This document shows positions 1 through 8,026 of a DNA stretch of 31,321 bases, piece by piece. The DNA lies in the NCBI GenBank assembly GCA_902490365.1, contig CABUDQ010000024.1, positions 1 to 31,321 on the forward strand, in the 5' to 3' direction. Both the position numbers and the translations under genes were made by a program. Positions within the stretch are counted from its first letter, which is position 1, and the number at the start of each line of letters is the position of its first letter. The notes under the pieces are model-generated. The model saw nothing but the letters and a program-made list of their open reading frames with translations. It searched no databases and was not told the origin of the DNA. This DNA comes from an uncultured Collinsella sp. (GTDB lineage Bacteria > Actinomycetota > Coriobacteriia > Coriobacteriales > Coriobacteriaceae).

Positions 1-166
1 ACATGACGGCGTAGGCGCTACCAAAGGGATGGTCGCGGTAAAACGCGGTAAAACAACCCTGCTCGTTGGCCTTGCCGCTCTCCCACAGGCCCTGGGCCAT
101 AGTGAGCTCGTACAGATCGGTAAGCATTGCAATGTCGGTAGGATGCGAGATGTCGGTCAAAGCCAT
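1..166 (-). CDS. pncB: Nicotinate phosphoribosyltransferase, N-terminal part (runs off the window)
   Basis: The gene is read leftwards from an ATG at 166 and is cut by the window start, so only about 55 residues are visible. The motif MLTDLYELTMAQ near residues 14-25 is the typical beginning of nicotinate phosphoribosyltransferase, which makes nicotinate mononucleotide from nicotinate and PRPP in NAD salvage in the cytoplasm. An AAAGGT ribosome binding site lies 7 bases before the ATG. The next gene on the same strand ends at 249, leaving an 82-bp gap, so the two may be co-transcribed. The family assignment rests on this N-terminal motif only. Confidence 0.8.
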   Translation of the reverse strand, partial: MALTDISHPTDIAMLTDLYELTMAQGLWESGKANEQGCFTAFYRDHPFGSAYAVM

Positions 167-248
167 GGGGCGACCTTTCGGATGCGTTGTGCAGAATTTG
201 AGGGTTGGACGAGGCGGACGTGCAGGCATGAAGCCCGGCGCGAACAGG

Positions 249-713
249 TTAGTGCAGGCCCATGCTGCCCGTGATCGTGTAGACCATAAAGACGATAAAC
301 GCGATGAGGGCGAGCACGATGATGATTTTTTGAGCCGGAGCCATGCCGGGAATCTCATTCTCGCCCGTAGGCTCCTTGGAGGTGACCATGCGCTGGGCAA
401 ACGTCATCTCGTCACGGCTCGGTTTGGGCTCGGCCGGCTTGGGATAAGCCACCTTTTTAGGCTGAGGCTTGGGCGCGGCAGGCGCAGGCTTCGCGGCGGC
501 GGGCCTGGGCGCGGGCGCGGGGGCGGGCTTGGGCGCGGGGGCGGCGTTCGCGGCGGCCTCCTCGGCCTTCGCGCGCTCGGCACGCAGGGCAGCCAGCTCC
601 TCACGCTCGCGACGAGCCTTTTCCTGCTCCTCGCGGCGGGCCTTCTCGGCGCGGAGCTCTTCCAACTCGGCGCGCTCCTCGTCAGACAGTGGTTGGGACT
701 CAAGCTCGGCCAT
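249..713 (-). CDS. Small tail-anchored coiled-coil membrane protein, function unknown
   Basis: A 154-residue protein with three visible parts. Residues about 5-55 are Glu/Arg/Ala-rich and likely a coiled coil. Residues about 55-100 are an Ala/Pro/Lys linker. One hydrophobic segment near the C-terminus (around IIIVLALIAFIVFMVY) is followed by only about ten residues, so the protein is probably held in the membrane by its tail with the charged part in the cytoplasm. The ATG at 713 is preferred: longer readings upstream would translate the terminator and the tRNA-Ala gene. No enzyme motif is seen and I do not recognise a family. Low-complexity composition makes any homology call unreliable. Confidence 0.7.
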   Translation of the reverse strand: MAELESQPLSDEERAELEELRAEKARREEQEKARREREELAALRAERAKAEEAAANAAPAPKPAPAPAPRPAAAKPAPAAPKPQPKKVAYPKPAEPKPSRDEMTFAQRMVTSKEPTGENEIPGMAPAQKIIIVLALIAFIVFMVYTITGSMGLH

Positions 714-730
714 AGTACAGCCCTTTCTTT

Positions 731-764
731 TTAAAAAAAGCCGCCGACACAATGTCGACGGCTT
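731..764 (-). terminator. Rho-independent terminator after tRNA-Ala
   Basis: On the minus strand AAGCCGTCGAC and GTCGGCGGCTT form a stem around a 5-base loop and are followed by a run of T. It lies 15 bases past the 3' end of the tRNA-Ala gene and just before the small membrane-protein gene, so it should end the tRNA transcript. Confidence 0.75.
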
Positions 765-778
765 ATCAAATCCAAGGG

Positions 779-851
779 TGGAGACGAAGGGAGTCGAACC
801 CTCGGCCTCTGCCATGCGACGGCAGCGCTCTCCCAACTGAGCTACGTCCCC
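779..851 (-). tRNA. tRNA-Ala (anticodon CGC)
   Basis: The minus strand folds as a complete 73-base tRNA. The acceptor stem is GGGGACG with CGTCTCC (one G-U pair) and the discriminator base is A. The anticodon arm CTGCC-GTCGCAT-GGCAG puts CGC at the anticodon after U33, reading GCG alanine codons. The T arm contains GGTTCGA. The CCA end is not encoded; the bases that follow are CCC. Confidence 0.93.
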
Positions 852-912
852 AGGACAAGTTGATATTTTACCTACGGCTCGCCAACTGTCAACGCCCAAA
901 AAGACTACTCCT

Positions 913-945
913 AATGATTTTTTAATCCCCGTCCCAGAAAAATCA
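913..945. repeat. 33-bp dispersed repeat, copy A (GGGACGGGG family)
   Basis: This 33-bp sequence recurs at 11934-11966 with 31 of 33 bases identical. Its ends TGATTTTT and AAAAATCA can pair around a C-rich centre. It starts 12 bp beyond the stop of the radical SAM gene, where a terminator would be expected. A GAGTAGTC-type sequence lies beside it, as it does near the second copy. Confidence 0.7.
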
Positions 946-957
946 TCGGCAAACGCA

Positions 958-1896
958 CTACTTTGCGCTGGTGAGGACGCCGGTGGTGTCGAAGGCTGGG
1001 GTGAAGCTCTCGTCTACCGCGCCGCCCTCTTGCCAGAACATCGTCGTAAAGCCCAGGTCGTCGGCATGGTCGAGCACCTGCTCGTACTCCTCGCGCGTCA
1101 CGGCGCGTGCCAACTCGCCGCCTTGCTCGCGCATGAGCGCATTGGGCGTGTACTGGTTCATGACCGAGATAGGCACATCGCCCACCGTCTGCCACACCAG
1201 GTCCAGCACGCGGCACGAATCATCCGCATGCCCCGGCAGCACCAAATGGCGCACGATAATGCCGCGTTTCATGAGACCGTCCTCGTCCACCAGTTCTCCC
1301 CCGCGGCGCTCAATCTCGCGCGCCATCTGTGCCAGACCCGACACGGCCACGCGCGGGTAATCCTTAATATGAGAAAGCGACTGCGCAAGCCCGGCATCGG
1401 CATATTTAAAGTCGGTGAGCCACACATCAACCAGGTCACCCAGGGCAGCCACGGCACTCGCCCGTTCATAGCCGCTCGTGTTGTAGACGATCGGGATGTC
1501 CAGCCCGCGCTCCCGCGCTGCGGCAATCGCGGCCGGCAGCAGGTGAGCATAATGCGTCGCAGTCACCAGGTTGATGTTGTTGGCGCCCTGGTCCTGCAGC
1601 TCCAGCATAATCTCGACCAAACGCTCGGGCGAAATCTCGAGACCGAAATTGCCCGTCGAGATCTCGTGGTTCTGGCAATAGACGCATTTGAGCGAACAGC
1701 CGCTAAAGAAAATCGTGCCCGAGCCGGCCTCGCCCGAGATAGGCGGCTCCTCCCACATATGGAGCGCCGCGCGGGCAACCTTAAGCGTGTCGTCGGCGCC
1801 GCACACGCCACGCGTGCCCTCGTCGCGCGCCGCGCCGCAACGGCGCGGACACAAATGGCAGGCGGGCGAAAAAAGTTCGGTCAACGACGTCGGCAT
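958..1896 (-). CDS. Radical SAM protein of the PflA/PflX-like group (COG1313 type)
   Basis: A 312-residue protein with the radical SAM cluster motif CSLKCVYC (Cys67, Cys71, Cys74), which binds a 4Fe-4S cluster that cleaves S-adenosylmethionine. Four more cysteines (13, 16, 20, 32) in CHLCPRRC...VCG precede it and probably bind a second metal site, as in proteins annotated as putative pyruvate-formate-lyase activating enzymes. The real substrate is unknown. The ATG at 1896 is chosen because GGAG sits 9 bases before it; a TTG at 1911 would place that GGAG inside the coding sequence. The gene stands alone on the minus strand, divergent from the candidate small RNA at 2026. Confidence 0.85.
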   Translation of the reverse strand: MPTSLTELFSPACHLCPRRCGAARDEGTRGVCGADDTLKVARAALHMWEEPPISGEAGSGTIFFSGCSLKCVYCQNHEISTGNFGLEISPERLVEIMLELQDQGANNINLVTATHYAHLLPAAIAAARERGLDIPIVYNTSGYERASAVAALGDLVDVWLTDFKYADAGLAQSLSHIKDYPRVAVSGLAQMAREIERRGGELVDEDGLMKRGIIVRHLVLPGHADDSCRVLDLVWQTVGDVPISVMNQYTPNALMREQGGELARAVTREEYEQVLDHADDLGFTTMFWQEGGAVDESFTPAFDTTGVLTSAK

Positions 1897-2025
1897 AAAA
1901 ACATGCTCCAAAACAACGATTCAGCAGCTCAAACGCAAAAGCCCGGACCGCACAGACGGCTCCAAGCCCAAGGCGCCGTAATCGTCCGACACGAATTTTG
2001 TAATGTCAAGACTGGAATCAACAAA

Positions 2026-2192
2026 GTGCCGCTTTATGATGTAGGTATTCCGCCCCCCGCGGAGCAACTGGGTGAACCGTCGCGTTTATTTAGGGAGCCC
2101 ATACAGTCGTACTTAGTACAGGTATCCTTCGTTGTTAAGGACGCTGGAACGGTCGATGAGGGCACCCACCTGTTTTAGGTGGGTTCATTTTC
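2026..2192 (+). ncRNA. Candidate 6S-like structured RNA
   Basis: A non-coding stretch that folds as a long interrupted rod. GTGCC (2026-2030) pairs with GGCAC (2161-2165), ACCGT (2076-2080) with ACGGT (2149-2153), AGGG (2092-2095) with CCTT (2126-2129), ATAC (2101-2104) with GTAT (2122-2125), and a tip is made by GTAC-TTA-GTAC (2109-2119). A large one-sided bubble contains a C-run near 2051-2057. The 3' end GGGCACCCACC is followed by a terminator. Rod shape, central bubble and size fit 6S RNA, which binds RNA polymerase holoenzyme. This is inferred from shape and partial sequence resemblance. A 6C-type RNA or another leader is possible. Confidence 0.45.
2164..2192 (+). terminator. Terminator hairpin at the end of the candidate 6S-like RNA
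   Basis: ACCCACC (2164-2170) pairs perfectly with GGTGGGT (2178-2184) across a 7-base loop, then TTCATTTT follows. The next gene starts 240 bp further on, so this hairpin most likely ends a separate RNA. Confidence 0.65.
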
Positions 2193-2431
2193 GTAACGTG
2201 GGGGGTGGTTTTCTTTTGCCGATTTTGCCAAAAATCGCCATCGCAGATCCCGTATGACACCCAACGGCACTCGGCAGAACCCCCGCCAACTTCCCAATAT
2301 CTGGTAAGCGCGTGATAATCGCACGGCGCAAACCCCCGCACCCCCTCGGTCGAGTATCATGGGTCAGCTATGCCCTTTTGCGCGTAGCGCCCTTTGACCT
2401 TTTCCTTCGACGCTTGGCGGTTTATCGATTC

Positions 2432-3631
2432 ATGGCTTCCTCCACGAGCTTCATACCGTACCTATGCGTGGCGGCCGCGGCTTTTATCACGACCTTCCTC
2501 ACGGTGCCCCTGGTCAAGCGCCTGGCAATCAAGCTTGACGCCGTCGACTATCCCTCCAAGCGCCGTATCAACACTAAGCCCATCCCGCGCATGGGCGGCA
2601 CCGCGGTCTTTTTGGGCCTCGTCGTCGCCTGCATCGTGCAGATCCTGGGCACCTGGTACCTGGACTGGCCGCCCGTTTTGGTGCCGCACCCGCGCTTGCA
2701 CATCAGCTACCCCGTGCTGGCACTCTCCTTTACCGTAATCTTTGCGACCGGCGCGATCGATGATGTCTTCCAGCTCAACCCCAAGCAAAAACTGGCCGGC
2801 CAGGTGCTCGCCGCGCTCATCGCCTGCGTGGGCGGCCTTAAAATCGGCGTCATCGTCAACCCGTTTGCCCCTGGCGAGATCGCGCTCGGCTGGCTCGCCT
2901 ACCCCATCACCGTGATCTACCTAGTGGCGTTCACCAACATCATCAACCTCATCGACGGCCTCGACGGCCTGGCCACCGGCATCTGCGGCATCGCATCGTT
3001 CACTATGTTCTCGGTCGCTGTGCTCTCGGGTCGCATTGACGCCGCAGCGCTCTCTATCGCGCTCTTTGGCTCGTGCCTCGCCTTCCTACGCTACAACTTC
3101 AACCCCGCGAGCATCTTCTTGGGCGACTCGGGCTCACTGCTCCTGGGCTTTGCGCTGGGTTCCATCTCGCTGCTCAACGTGAGCCGCACCGCCGCGCTTA
3201 CCTCGCTCATCATTCCGCTCATCGTGGCCGGCGTGCCCATCATCGACACGTTTAGCGCCATCGTGCGCCGCAAGCGCGCCCACATTAGCATCGGACAGGC
3301 CGACAAGGGCCACATCCACCACCGCCTGATCCAAGAGGGCTATAACCAAAAGCAAGCCGTACTGCTCATCTATGCCTGGTGCATTATGCTTTCGGCCGGC
3401 GCCGCCGCCATCAACCAAGTCGAAGTCCCCATGCGCGTGCTCATCTTTACCGTGCTCGCCATTGGCTCGGCGGCCTTCGCCAAGCACCTGCACCTGTTTG
3501 AGCCCGTGCTGCGTCACCATTACAACAAGCGCACGCACGAGGACGAGCTCGTCACCCCCGACGACCCCGCTTTTAAGCAAGAGGAGCAGGCAGCCGAGGA
3601 ACGTAAAGAAGAGCGCCACCACAGGCTCTAG
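2432..3631 (+). CDS. Undecaprenyl-phosphate N-acetylglucosaminyl 1-phosphate transferase-like (MraY/WecA/TagO family)
   Basis: A 399-residue multi-pass membrane protein of the polyprenyl-phosphate hexose-1-phosphate transferase family. It would move GlcNAc-1-phosphate or a similar sugar phosphate from UDP to undecaprenyl phosphate on the cytoplasmic face, the first step of teichoic acid-like or cell-wall glycan synthesis. Family motifs are clear: the aspartate pair in AIDDVFQL (Asp110-Asp111), NIINLIDGLDGLATG (169-183), GDSGS (231-235) and the histidine loop HIHHR (294-298). The WecA/TagO-type HIHHR loop argues against MraY itself. The charged C-terminal ~40 residues are cytoplasmic. The ATG at 2432 begins right before the first membrane segment; a 40-residue upstream extension is open but lacks membrane-protein character. 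Confidence 0.88.
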   Translation: MASSTSFIPYLCVAAAAFITTFLTVPLVKRLAIKLDAVDYPSKRRINTKPIPRMGGTAVFLGLVVACIVQILGTWYLDWPPVLVPHPRLHISYPVLALSFTVIFATGAIDDVFQLNPKQKLAGQVLAALIACVGGLKIGVIVNPFAPGEIALGWLAYPITVIYLVAFTNIINLIDGLDGLATGICGIASFTMFSVAVLSGRIDAAALSIALFGSCLAFLRYNFNPASIFLGDSGSLLLGFALGSISLLNVSRTAALTSLIIPLIVAGVPIIDTFSAIVRRKRAHISIGQADKGHIHHRLIQEGYNQKQAVLLIYAWCIMLSAGAAAINQVEVPMRVLIFTVLAIGSAAFAKHLHLFEPVLRHHYNKRTHEDELVTPDDPAFKQEEQAAEERKEERHHRL

Positions 3632-3789
3632 GGTAAGCTGCCGAGGATATGCCAAGCACCGCTGGCCAAACGCAGCCACGCCGCATCCATAGCGCAAGCC
3701 TCCCCACGCCAGCCCCTCACCTACTTACGCCCCGCCTCTCTAATAAACACGCTATCATCTTGACCCATGAACATACGTTAGGAGCAATC

Positions 3790-4839
3790 ATGCCAAACGA
3801 GAACAGCTACGAAGTCGCGCTGCAAAAGAGCAACGCCATTCGCGAGGGCCTGGCCAAAACGCCCGAGAAGTTCACCATGCTCACCGGCGACCGCCCCACC
3901 GGCCGTCTGCACCTGGGTCACTACTTCGGCACCCTCAAGGGCCGTGTTGAGCTGCAGAACATGGGCGCCAAGACCAACGTGCTCATCGCCGACTACCAAG
4001 TCATCACTGACCGCGATACGACCGAGCACATCCAAGACAACGTGTACAACATGGTCATGGACTACCTTGCCTGCGGCATCGACCCCGACAAGACCATGAT
4101 CTACGCGCACTCCGCCGTACCCGCCGCAAACCAGCTCATGCTGCCGTTCCTGTCGCTGGTCTCCGAGGCCGAGCTGGCGCGCAACCCCACGGTCAAGGCC
4201 GAGATGGAGGCCTCGGGCCACGAGCTCACCGGCCTTCTGCTCACCTACCCGGTGCACCAGGCCTGCGACATCCTGTTCTGCAAGGGCAATGTGGTGCCCG
4301 TCGGTCGCGACCAGCTGCCGCACATCGAGCTCACCCGCACCATCGCCCGCCGCTTTAACAACCGTTACGGCAAGGTGTTCCCCGAGGTCGACGCGCTGCT
4401 GTCCGAGACCCCGCTGCTGCCCGGCCTGGACGGGCGCAAGATGAGCAAGAGCTACGGCAACGCCATCAACATCTCGATGACCGCCGAGGAGACGGCCAAG
4501 CGCATCAAGAAGAGCCAGACCGACTCCGAGCGCATGATCACGTTCGATCCCGAGAATCGCCCCGGCGTGTCCGGCCTGCTTTCAACCGCCGCCATCTGCA
4601 CCGGCCGTTCCGAGGTCGAGATTGCCGAGGAGATTGGCATGGGCGGCTCCGGCCAGCTCAAGAAGTACGTGACCGAGGCCGTCAACGAGTACTTCGCGCC
4701 GATCCGCGAGCGTCGTCAGCGCTATGAGAACGATCTGGACTATGTGAAGGACGTGCTGCACGAGGGCAACCGTCGCGCCAACGAGATTGCCGAGCAGACC
4801 CTGGCCGAGGTTCAGGACGCCATGGGCATGGTGTACTAG
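3790..4839 (+). CDS. trpS: Tryptophanyl-tRNA synthetase
   Basis: A 349-residue class I aminoacyl-tRNA synthetase that charges tRNA-Trp in the cytoplasm. The HIGH-type signature is PTGRLHLGH (36-44) and the second signature KMSKS is intact at 217-221. The region GDRPTGRLHLGHYFGT and the overall length fit bacterial TrpRS closely. The ATG at 3790 is selected because TAGGAG lies 6 bases upstream; the longer open frame before it has no comparable site. No T-box or other leader is evident in the 158 bp upstream. A strong hairpin follows at 4892-4933. Confidence 0.95.
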   Translation: MPNENSYEVALQKSNAIREGLAKTPEKFTMLTGDRPTGRLHLGHYFGTLKGRVELQNMGAKTNVLIADYQVITDRDTTEHIQDNVYNMVMDYLACGIDPDKTMIYAHSAVPAANQLMLPFLSLVSEAELARNPTVKAEMEASGHELTGLLLTYPVHQACDILFCKGNVVPVGRDQLPHIELTRTIARRFNNRYGKVFPEVDALLSETPLLPGLDGRKMSKSYGNAINISMTAEETAKRIKKSQTDSERMITFDPENRPGVSGLLSTAAICTGRSEVEIAEEIGMGGSGQLKKYVTEAVNEYFAPIRERRQRYENDLDYVKDVLHEGNRRANEIAEQTLAEVQDAMGMVY

Positions 4840-4891
4840 GCAAAGCGCCTTCGCACAACATAGACGGTGAGGCTGAATCCTCACCGAAACA

Positions 4892-4933
4892 GGAACAGGC
4901 CCGCTGGCAGATAGTTGCCAGCGGGCCTGTTCC
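4892..4933. repeat. Perfect 18-bp inverted repeat after trpS
   Basis: An 18-base arm (4892-4909) and its exact complement (4916-4933) enclose a 6-base loop. A smaller hairpin, GGTGAGG...CCTCACC, lies at 4866-4885. Neither is followed by a T-run, so these are stable 3' structures rather than classic intrinsic terminators. The 331-bp stretch between trpS and the next gene holds only these hairpins and the 39-bp repeat at 5115-5153. Confidence 0.75.
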
Positions 4934-5114
4934 CGAAGTACACCGTTGAATCGCACAGAGGGGAGGAATGCGAATCAAACTCAACAGGGCAGGCTTTTTC
5001 ATCGCCTATTGCCTGCTCCGTTGCTGAAAACAATATAGTTCACCGTGGTTTACTTTGCTGCGACAAACCGCGCCGCCATACCTTCTCCATAAGTTAGCCT
5101 CGGTAAACCTGCCA

Positions 5115-5153
5115 AAACCACCACAAAGGGGATAGGCACCTTTGTGGTGGTTT
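5115..5153. repeat. 39-bp hairpin repeat, copy 1 (bidirectional terminator-like)
   Basis: Arms AAACCACCACAAAGG and CCTTTGTGGTGGTTT pair perfectly over 15 bp around a 9-base loop. A-rich and T-rich ends would give a T-run after the hairpin on either strand. It lies between the convergent trpS and MGMT-family genes, 17 bp past the latter's stop. Confidence 0.85.
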
Positions 5154-5170
5154 AAGCCACGGCAGAGCCG

Positions 5171-5491
5171 CTAGAGCCCTGCAGGCCAGCGACAGGCGGC
5201 CAAGTCAACGTGCATGTCGTCCTCAAACGCCACACCCTCCCCTAGCAAAAGCTCACGTTGAGCATCGGGACCGCCAAAAGCAAAACCATCGCATATGCGG
5301 CCATCGGCAAACACCACGCGGTGACAGGGAATCTCGCCGGGGCGCGGATTGCCATGCAGGGCATACCCCACGTACCGCGCACTTCGTGGACGTCCAGCAA
5401 GCAGCGCCACCTGACCATACGTGGCGACCATCCCCTCGGGAATCTGCTCGACCACCTCGTACACCCGCTCAAAAAAGCCCTCAGACGCCAT
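5171..5491 (-). CDS. MGMT-family protein, DNA-binding domain only (alkyltransferase-like)
   Basis: A 106-residue protein matching the C-terminal half of O6-methylguanine-DNA methyltransferase: YGQVALLAGRPRSARYVGYAL (residues 25-45) is the helix-turn-helix with its arginine, and PCHRVV (55-60) is the active-site loop. The catalytic cysteine is kept, unlike alkyltransferase-like proteins that carry PWHRV, but the N-terminal domain of full-length Ogt is absent. It may repair or flag alkylated guanine. The ATG at 5491 is preferred because AAGGGAG lies 7 bases upstream, and a longer reading would run into the hairpin repeat at 5521. Confidence 0.82.
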   Translation of the reverse strand: MASEGFFERVYEVVEQIPEGMVATYGQVALLAGRPRSARYVGYALHGNPRPGEIPCHRVVFADGRICDGFAFGGPDAQRELLLGEGVAFEDDMHVDLAACRWPAGL

Positions 5492-5520
5492 TGCTCGCTC
5501 CCTTCCACCCGGAATAGCAT

Positions 5521-5559
5521 AAACCACCACAAAGGTGCCTGTCCCCTTTGTGGTGGTTT
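5521..5559. repeat. 39-bp hairpin repeat, copy 2
   Basis: Same perfect 15-bp arms as copy 1, with the loop in the opposite orientation (TGCCTGTCC on the plus strand). It lies 11 bp past the degV stop codon and 29 bp before the MGMT-family start, so it would end degV transcripts on the minus strand. Confidence 0.85.
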
Positions 5560-5570
5560 TGGCAGGTGGG

Positions 5571-6425
5571 CTAGTTAACGGGCTGGAAGAAGGCTACGGC
5601 TACGGCGCCGGGGCCTACATGGGTGCCGATGGTGGCGCCGATGGTGTGAACGGGCAGTTCGCCCTCGGTGTGGCCAGCCCACAGTGCCGCGCTGTCCTCG
5701 ATATACTTCTTGAGCACCGCATCCGAAAGGCCCGTATAGCCGAGCGCCAGCGGCATGGAAAAGTCGATGCCGCCCGCCTTTTCGACCTTCTGGTTGAGCA
5801 GGTTACGTCCGTTCTTGGAACCGCGCGCCTTGCCCAGCTGCACGATCAGACCGTCCTCGGCAGCCACCACGGGCTTTACGTTGAGCAGCGTACCCACGGC
5901 GCCTGCCGCGGCAGACAGACGACCGCCACGCACCAGGTACTCCAGCGTCTCGAGCAGGCCGATCACCACCACGCGGTCGCGCACGGCCTCGACAGCCGCC
6001 GCAATCTGGGCCGCGCCCTGGCCCTCGTCGACCAGGCGCAAGGCATACTCGACCAGCACGCGCTCGCCCAGGGTGACGTTGTTGCTATCCACCACATACA
6101 CGTCGCCGCCCGGCGCCTCGGCAAGTGCGGTGCGAGCACTCTGGTTGGTGCCCGAAAGCTTGGCACCCACGGTAATAATCACCGCCTCGTCGCCGGCTTC
6201 ACGAACCTCGGCGATGGCCTGCGAAAAGGCGTACGGGTTGACCTGACCGGTCTTGGGCAGCTCATCGCGCTCCACGAGCATCTCGTAAAAGCGCTGGTGA
6301 TCGATGTCGACGCCATCCATATACACATCGGTGCCAAAGGTGACGGACAGCGGTAAAACACGCAGAGCGGGATGCTCCGCCGGCGACATATCGCTTGCGG
6401 AATCGGTAATAATGCGGACGGACAT
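5571..6425 (-). CDS. DegV family fatty acid-binding protein
   Basis: A 284-residue DegV-fold protein. The N-terminal IITDSASDMS (5-14), the middle VGAKLSGTNQSA stretch and the EYLVRGGRLS segment are family hallmarks. DegV/FakB proteins hold a fatty acid for phosphorylation by FakA kinase, feeding exogenous fatty acids into phospholipid synthesis; FakA is not in this window, so the ligand is inferred. AAAGGA lies 9 bases before the ATG at 6425. A MarR-type regulator gene ends 119 bp upstream on the same strand and may control it. Confidence 0.9.
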   Translation of the reverse strand: MSVRIITDSASDMSPAEHPALRVLPLSVTFGTDVYMDGVDIDHQRFYEMLVERDELPKTGQVNPYAFSQAIAEVREAGDEAVIITVGAKLSGTNQSARTALAEAPGGDVYVVDSNNVTLGERVLVEYALRLVDEGQGAAQIAAAVEAVRDRVVVIGLLETLEYLVRGGRLSAAAGAVGTLLNVKPVVAAEDGLIVQLGKARGSKNGRNLLNQKVEKAGGIDFSMPLALGYTGLSDAVLKKYIEDSAALWAGHTEGELPVHTIGATIGTHVGPGAVAVAFFQPVN

Positions 6426-6544
6426 AACGAATCCTTTCTTGCGCAGGTCTCGCGCAGGGAATTTTGACAACAATGTCCCGACACGGCGTGCGCGCTCAAA
6501 CGGGACGATGCGGTTGTTGGCTGAAAGCTAGCGCCAGCGCGGCT

Positions 6545-6994
6545 CTAGATCTCGCGCAGGGTGTTGAGGATCGTGCGCAGCGACGCATACATCTGCTCGC
6601 GCTGCTCCACGCCCATGGCCTTGCCGGTGGTATCGAGCACCTCGCGAATGATGCGATCGGCCTCGCTCATGCTCTCGCCGCCCCGGGCAGTCAGGCGCAC
6701 CGGAGCACGGTACTTGACGGCCGCATCACCCGAGTCGTCAACCTCGACGTAGCCGCCCTCCTCCAGATGTGCCAGTGTGCGCGAAACGGCGGCGCGGGTA
6801 ACGCCGGCCATGCGGGCGAGGTCGGCGCCAGTCAGGCCGTCCTTGCTGCGCTCAAGATAGTACAGGCACATGACATCGGAGCCCTTAAGGCCGAGCCTTG
6901 CGCCTTCGGACGTCTTGATGCGCTGAATCTCCTTGTAGAGGCCGCTGATCAGTCCGACAAAGTCCTCAAAACGTGTCTCGTCGTTCTGCTGCAT
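6545..6994 (-). CDS. MarR-family transcriptional regulator
   Basis: A 149-residue winged helix-turn-helix protein. LTGADLARMAGVTRAAVSRT (54-73) is the recognition helix region, followed by a wing with HLEEGGYVEVDDSGDAAVKY and a C-terminal dimerisation helix. The layout matches MarR proteins, which bind palindromic operators as dimers and let go when a ligand binds. It is upstream of degV on the same strand, so control of degV or fatty acid uptake is plausible but unproven. An AAAGGCGG site precedes the ATG at 6994. Confidence 0.88.
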   Translation of the reverse strand: MQQNDETRFEDFVGLISGLYKEIQRIKTSEGARLGLKGSDVMCLYYLERSKDGLTGADLARMAGVTRAAVSRTLAHLEEGGYVEVDDSGDAAVKYRAPVRLTARGGESMSEADRIIREVLDTTGKAMGVEQREQMYASLRTILNTLREI

Positions 6995-7098
6995 GGTGAC
7001 GACCGCCTTTCGCTTACATGATGCTAACGGGTAAACATCTTAGCCGCACAAGGCAACACCCGTACCCAAATATCCGATTTGTTAACCCATCAACATAA

Positions 7099-7137
7099 AA
7101 ACCACCACAAAGGGGACAGGCACCTTTGTGGTGGTTT
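7099..7137. repeat. 39-bp hairpin repeat, copy 3
   Basis: Perfect 15-bp arms as in copy 1, with loop GGACAGGCA. It lies 25 bp past the stop of the B3/4-domain gene and upstream of marR, so it would end B3/4 transcripts on the minus strand. Confidence 0.85.
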
Positions 7138-7162
7138 GAACCTCAATAAGTTTTAGGCGTTG

Positions 7163-7882
7163 CTACAACTCCACGCAAGGATTGTCGCGGGTCACAAGCG
7201 TCTTAACGACAACCGTCGCTCCCAAATACCGCTCGAGCAGCTCAGCGAGGCGATCGATCGCAGCCTGGCAATCCCCCATGCGCTCGGGCTCTACGCACTC
7301 AATCGCCAGGAACGCATCGGCCGAATCGTCGGACAGCGCCGTGCGAACGCCATCGCGCCAGTTCCAGCAGCGGCACACGGCGCCTGCATCGTCGATATAG
7401 GCAAGCTCGTCGGGCAGCGTCGGATCATCCGCCTCCTCGCCAAGTGGCAAGAACGCGTCGCCGCCGTCGGTCACCGTCAGGCGCAGATTGCCCTCAATAG
7501 CATGCAAATCCTCACCGCCAACGGGCAGCGCATAAGTCAACGAAATCGTGTTGTAGATATCCACCGCCGGCGTGATGTGGCCGACCGGCTTGCCTTTGAG
7601 CACGCGCTTGAGCAGGTTCTCAACTGAGCAACGCGCGCCCTTCTTGGTCTTGAACAGGCGATAGGCCTCGCGCCATGCCTTGACCGGCGCGTTCTCGCTG
7701 ATGGTATCGCTGGTCAGATGGCGCTCCGCATCGATGTTGGCGCGGTCAAGCAGCGCGGCGATTGCATCCACGTCCTCCTGGGGAATCTGAGCCGCGGGCT
7801 TCATGCCCTTTACGACCACGACGCCGATAGCCGCCTGCGGAAACAGCTCCCAAAACGAATCCTCGGCAACGAAACTCTTCAT
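7163..7882 (-). CDS. B3/4 domain protein (PheRS beta-chain editing-domain homologue)
   Basis: A 239-residue free-standing protein resembling the B3/4 domain of phenylalanyl-tRNA synthetase beta chain (COG3382 type). Recognisable parts are the N-terminal IGVVVVKGM strand, the AWREAYR motif and the NLLKRVLKGKPVGHITPAVDIYNTISLTYALPVGGED block. In PheRS this domain clears mischarged tyrosine; a trans-editing role is possible but not shown for stand-alone members. The ATG at 7882 is chosen because GGGAG lies 7 bases before it; an ATG at 7897 has no site. Transcription probably passes through the leader hairpins at 7927-8012. Confidence 0.8.
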   Translation of the reverse strand: MKSFVAEDSFWELFPQAAIGVVVVKGMKPAAQIPQEDVDAIAALLDRANIDAERHLTSDTISENAPVKAWREAYRLFKTKKGARCSVENLLKRVLKGKPVGHITPAVDIYNTISLTYALPVGGEDLHAIEGNLRLTVTDGGDAFLPLGEEADDPTLPDELAYIDDAGAVCRCWNWRDGVRTALSDDSADAFLAIECVEPERMGDCQAAIDRLAELLERYLGATVVVKTLVTRDNPCVEL

Positions 7883-7926
7883 ATGTTCTCCCTTCATAGC
7901 GGACGCCCGAGTCCGGACGCCTAAAC

Positions 7927-7984
7927 AAAAAGCGCCCTCACGGCGGCCACCTTCAAAGTCCTACGGTGCCGCCACAAGAGCGCT
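7927..7984 (-). terminator. Strong minus-strand terminator with G-U pairs
   Basis: AGCGCTCTTGTGGCGGC pairs with GCCGCCGTGAGGGCGCT over 17 bp and is followed by TTTTTG. Four pairs are G-U on the minus-strand RNA and would be A-C mismatches on the plus-strand RNA, so the structure is selected for minus-strand transcription. Confidence 0.78.
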
Positions 7985-8020
7985 TACGCTGCCCCCATCC
8001 GGAGAAGGGGGCGATATGTC
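7927..8020 (-). ncRNA. Attenuator-like leader RNA ahead of the B3/4-domain gene
   Basis: Between a plausible promoter near 8030 and the B3/4 start at 7882 the minus-strand transcript would form two hairpins. The first is GCCCCC...GGGGGC (7991-8012). The second is a 17-bp terminator stem (7931-7947 with 7968-7984). The terminator would stop most transcripts before the gene unless read-through is regulated. The leader does not match any riboswitch I know and has no T-box sequence. It could instead be an independent ~95-nt small RNA. Confidence 0.4.
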
Positions 8021-8026
8021 AGGCGT

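Noticed and set aside
2066..2085. T-box-like word GGGTGAACCGTCGCG
   Set aside because: It has an insertion and a deletion against the T-box consensus, there is no matching antiterminator, and the next gene is far away and not an amino acid gene.
1030..2178. 382-codon plus-strand frame over the radical SAM gene
   Set aside because: Antisense shadow of the radical SAM gene that also runs through the structured RNA.
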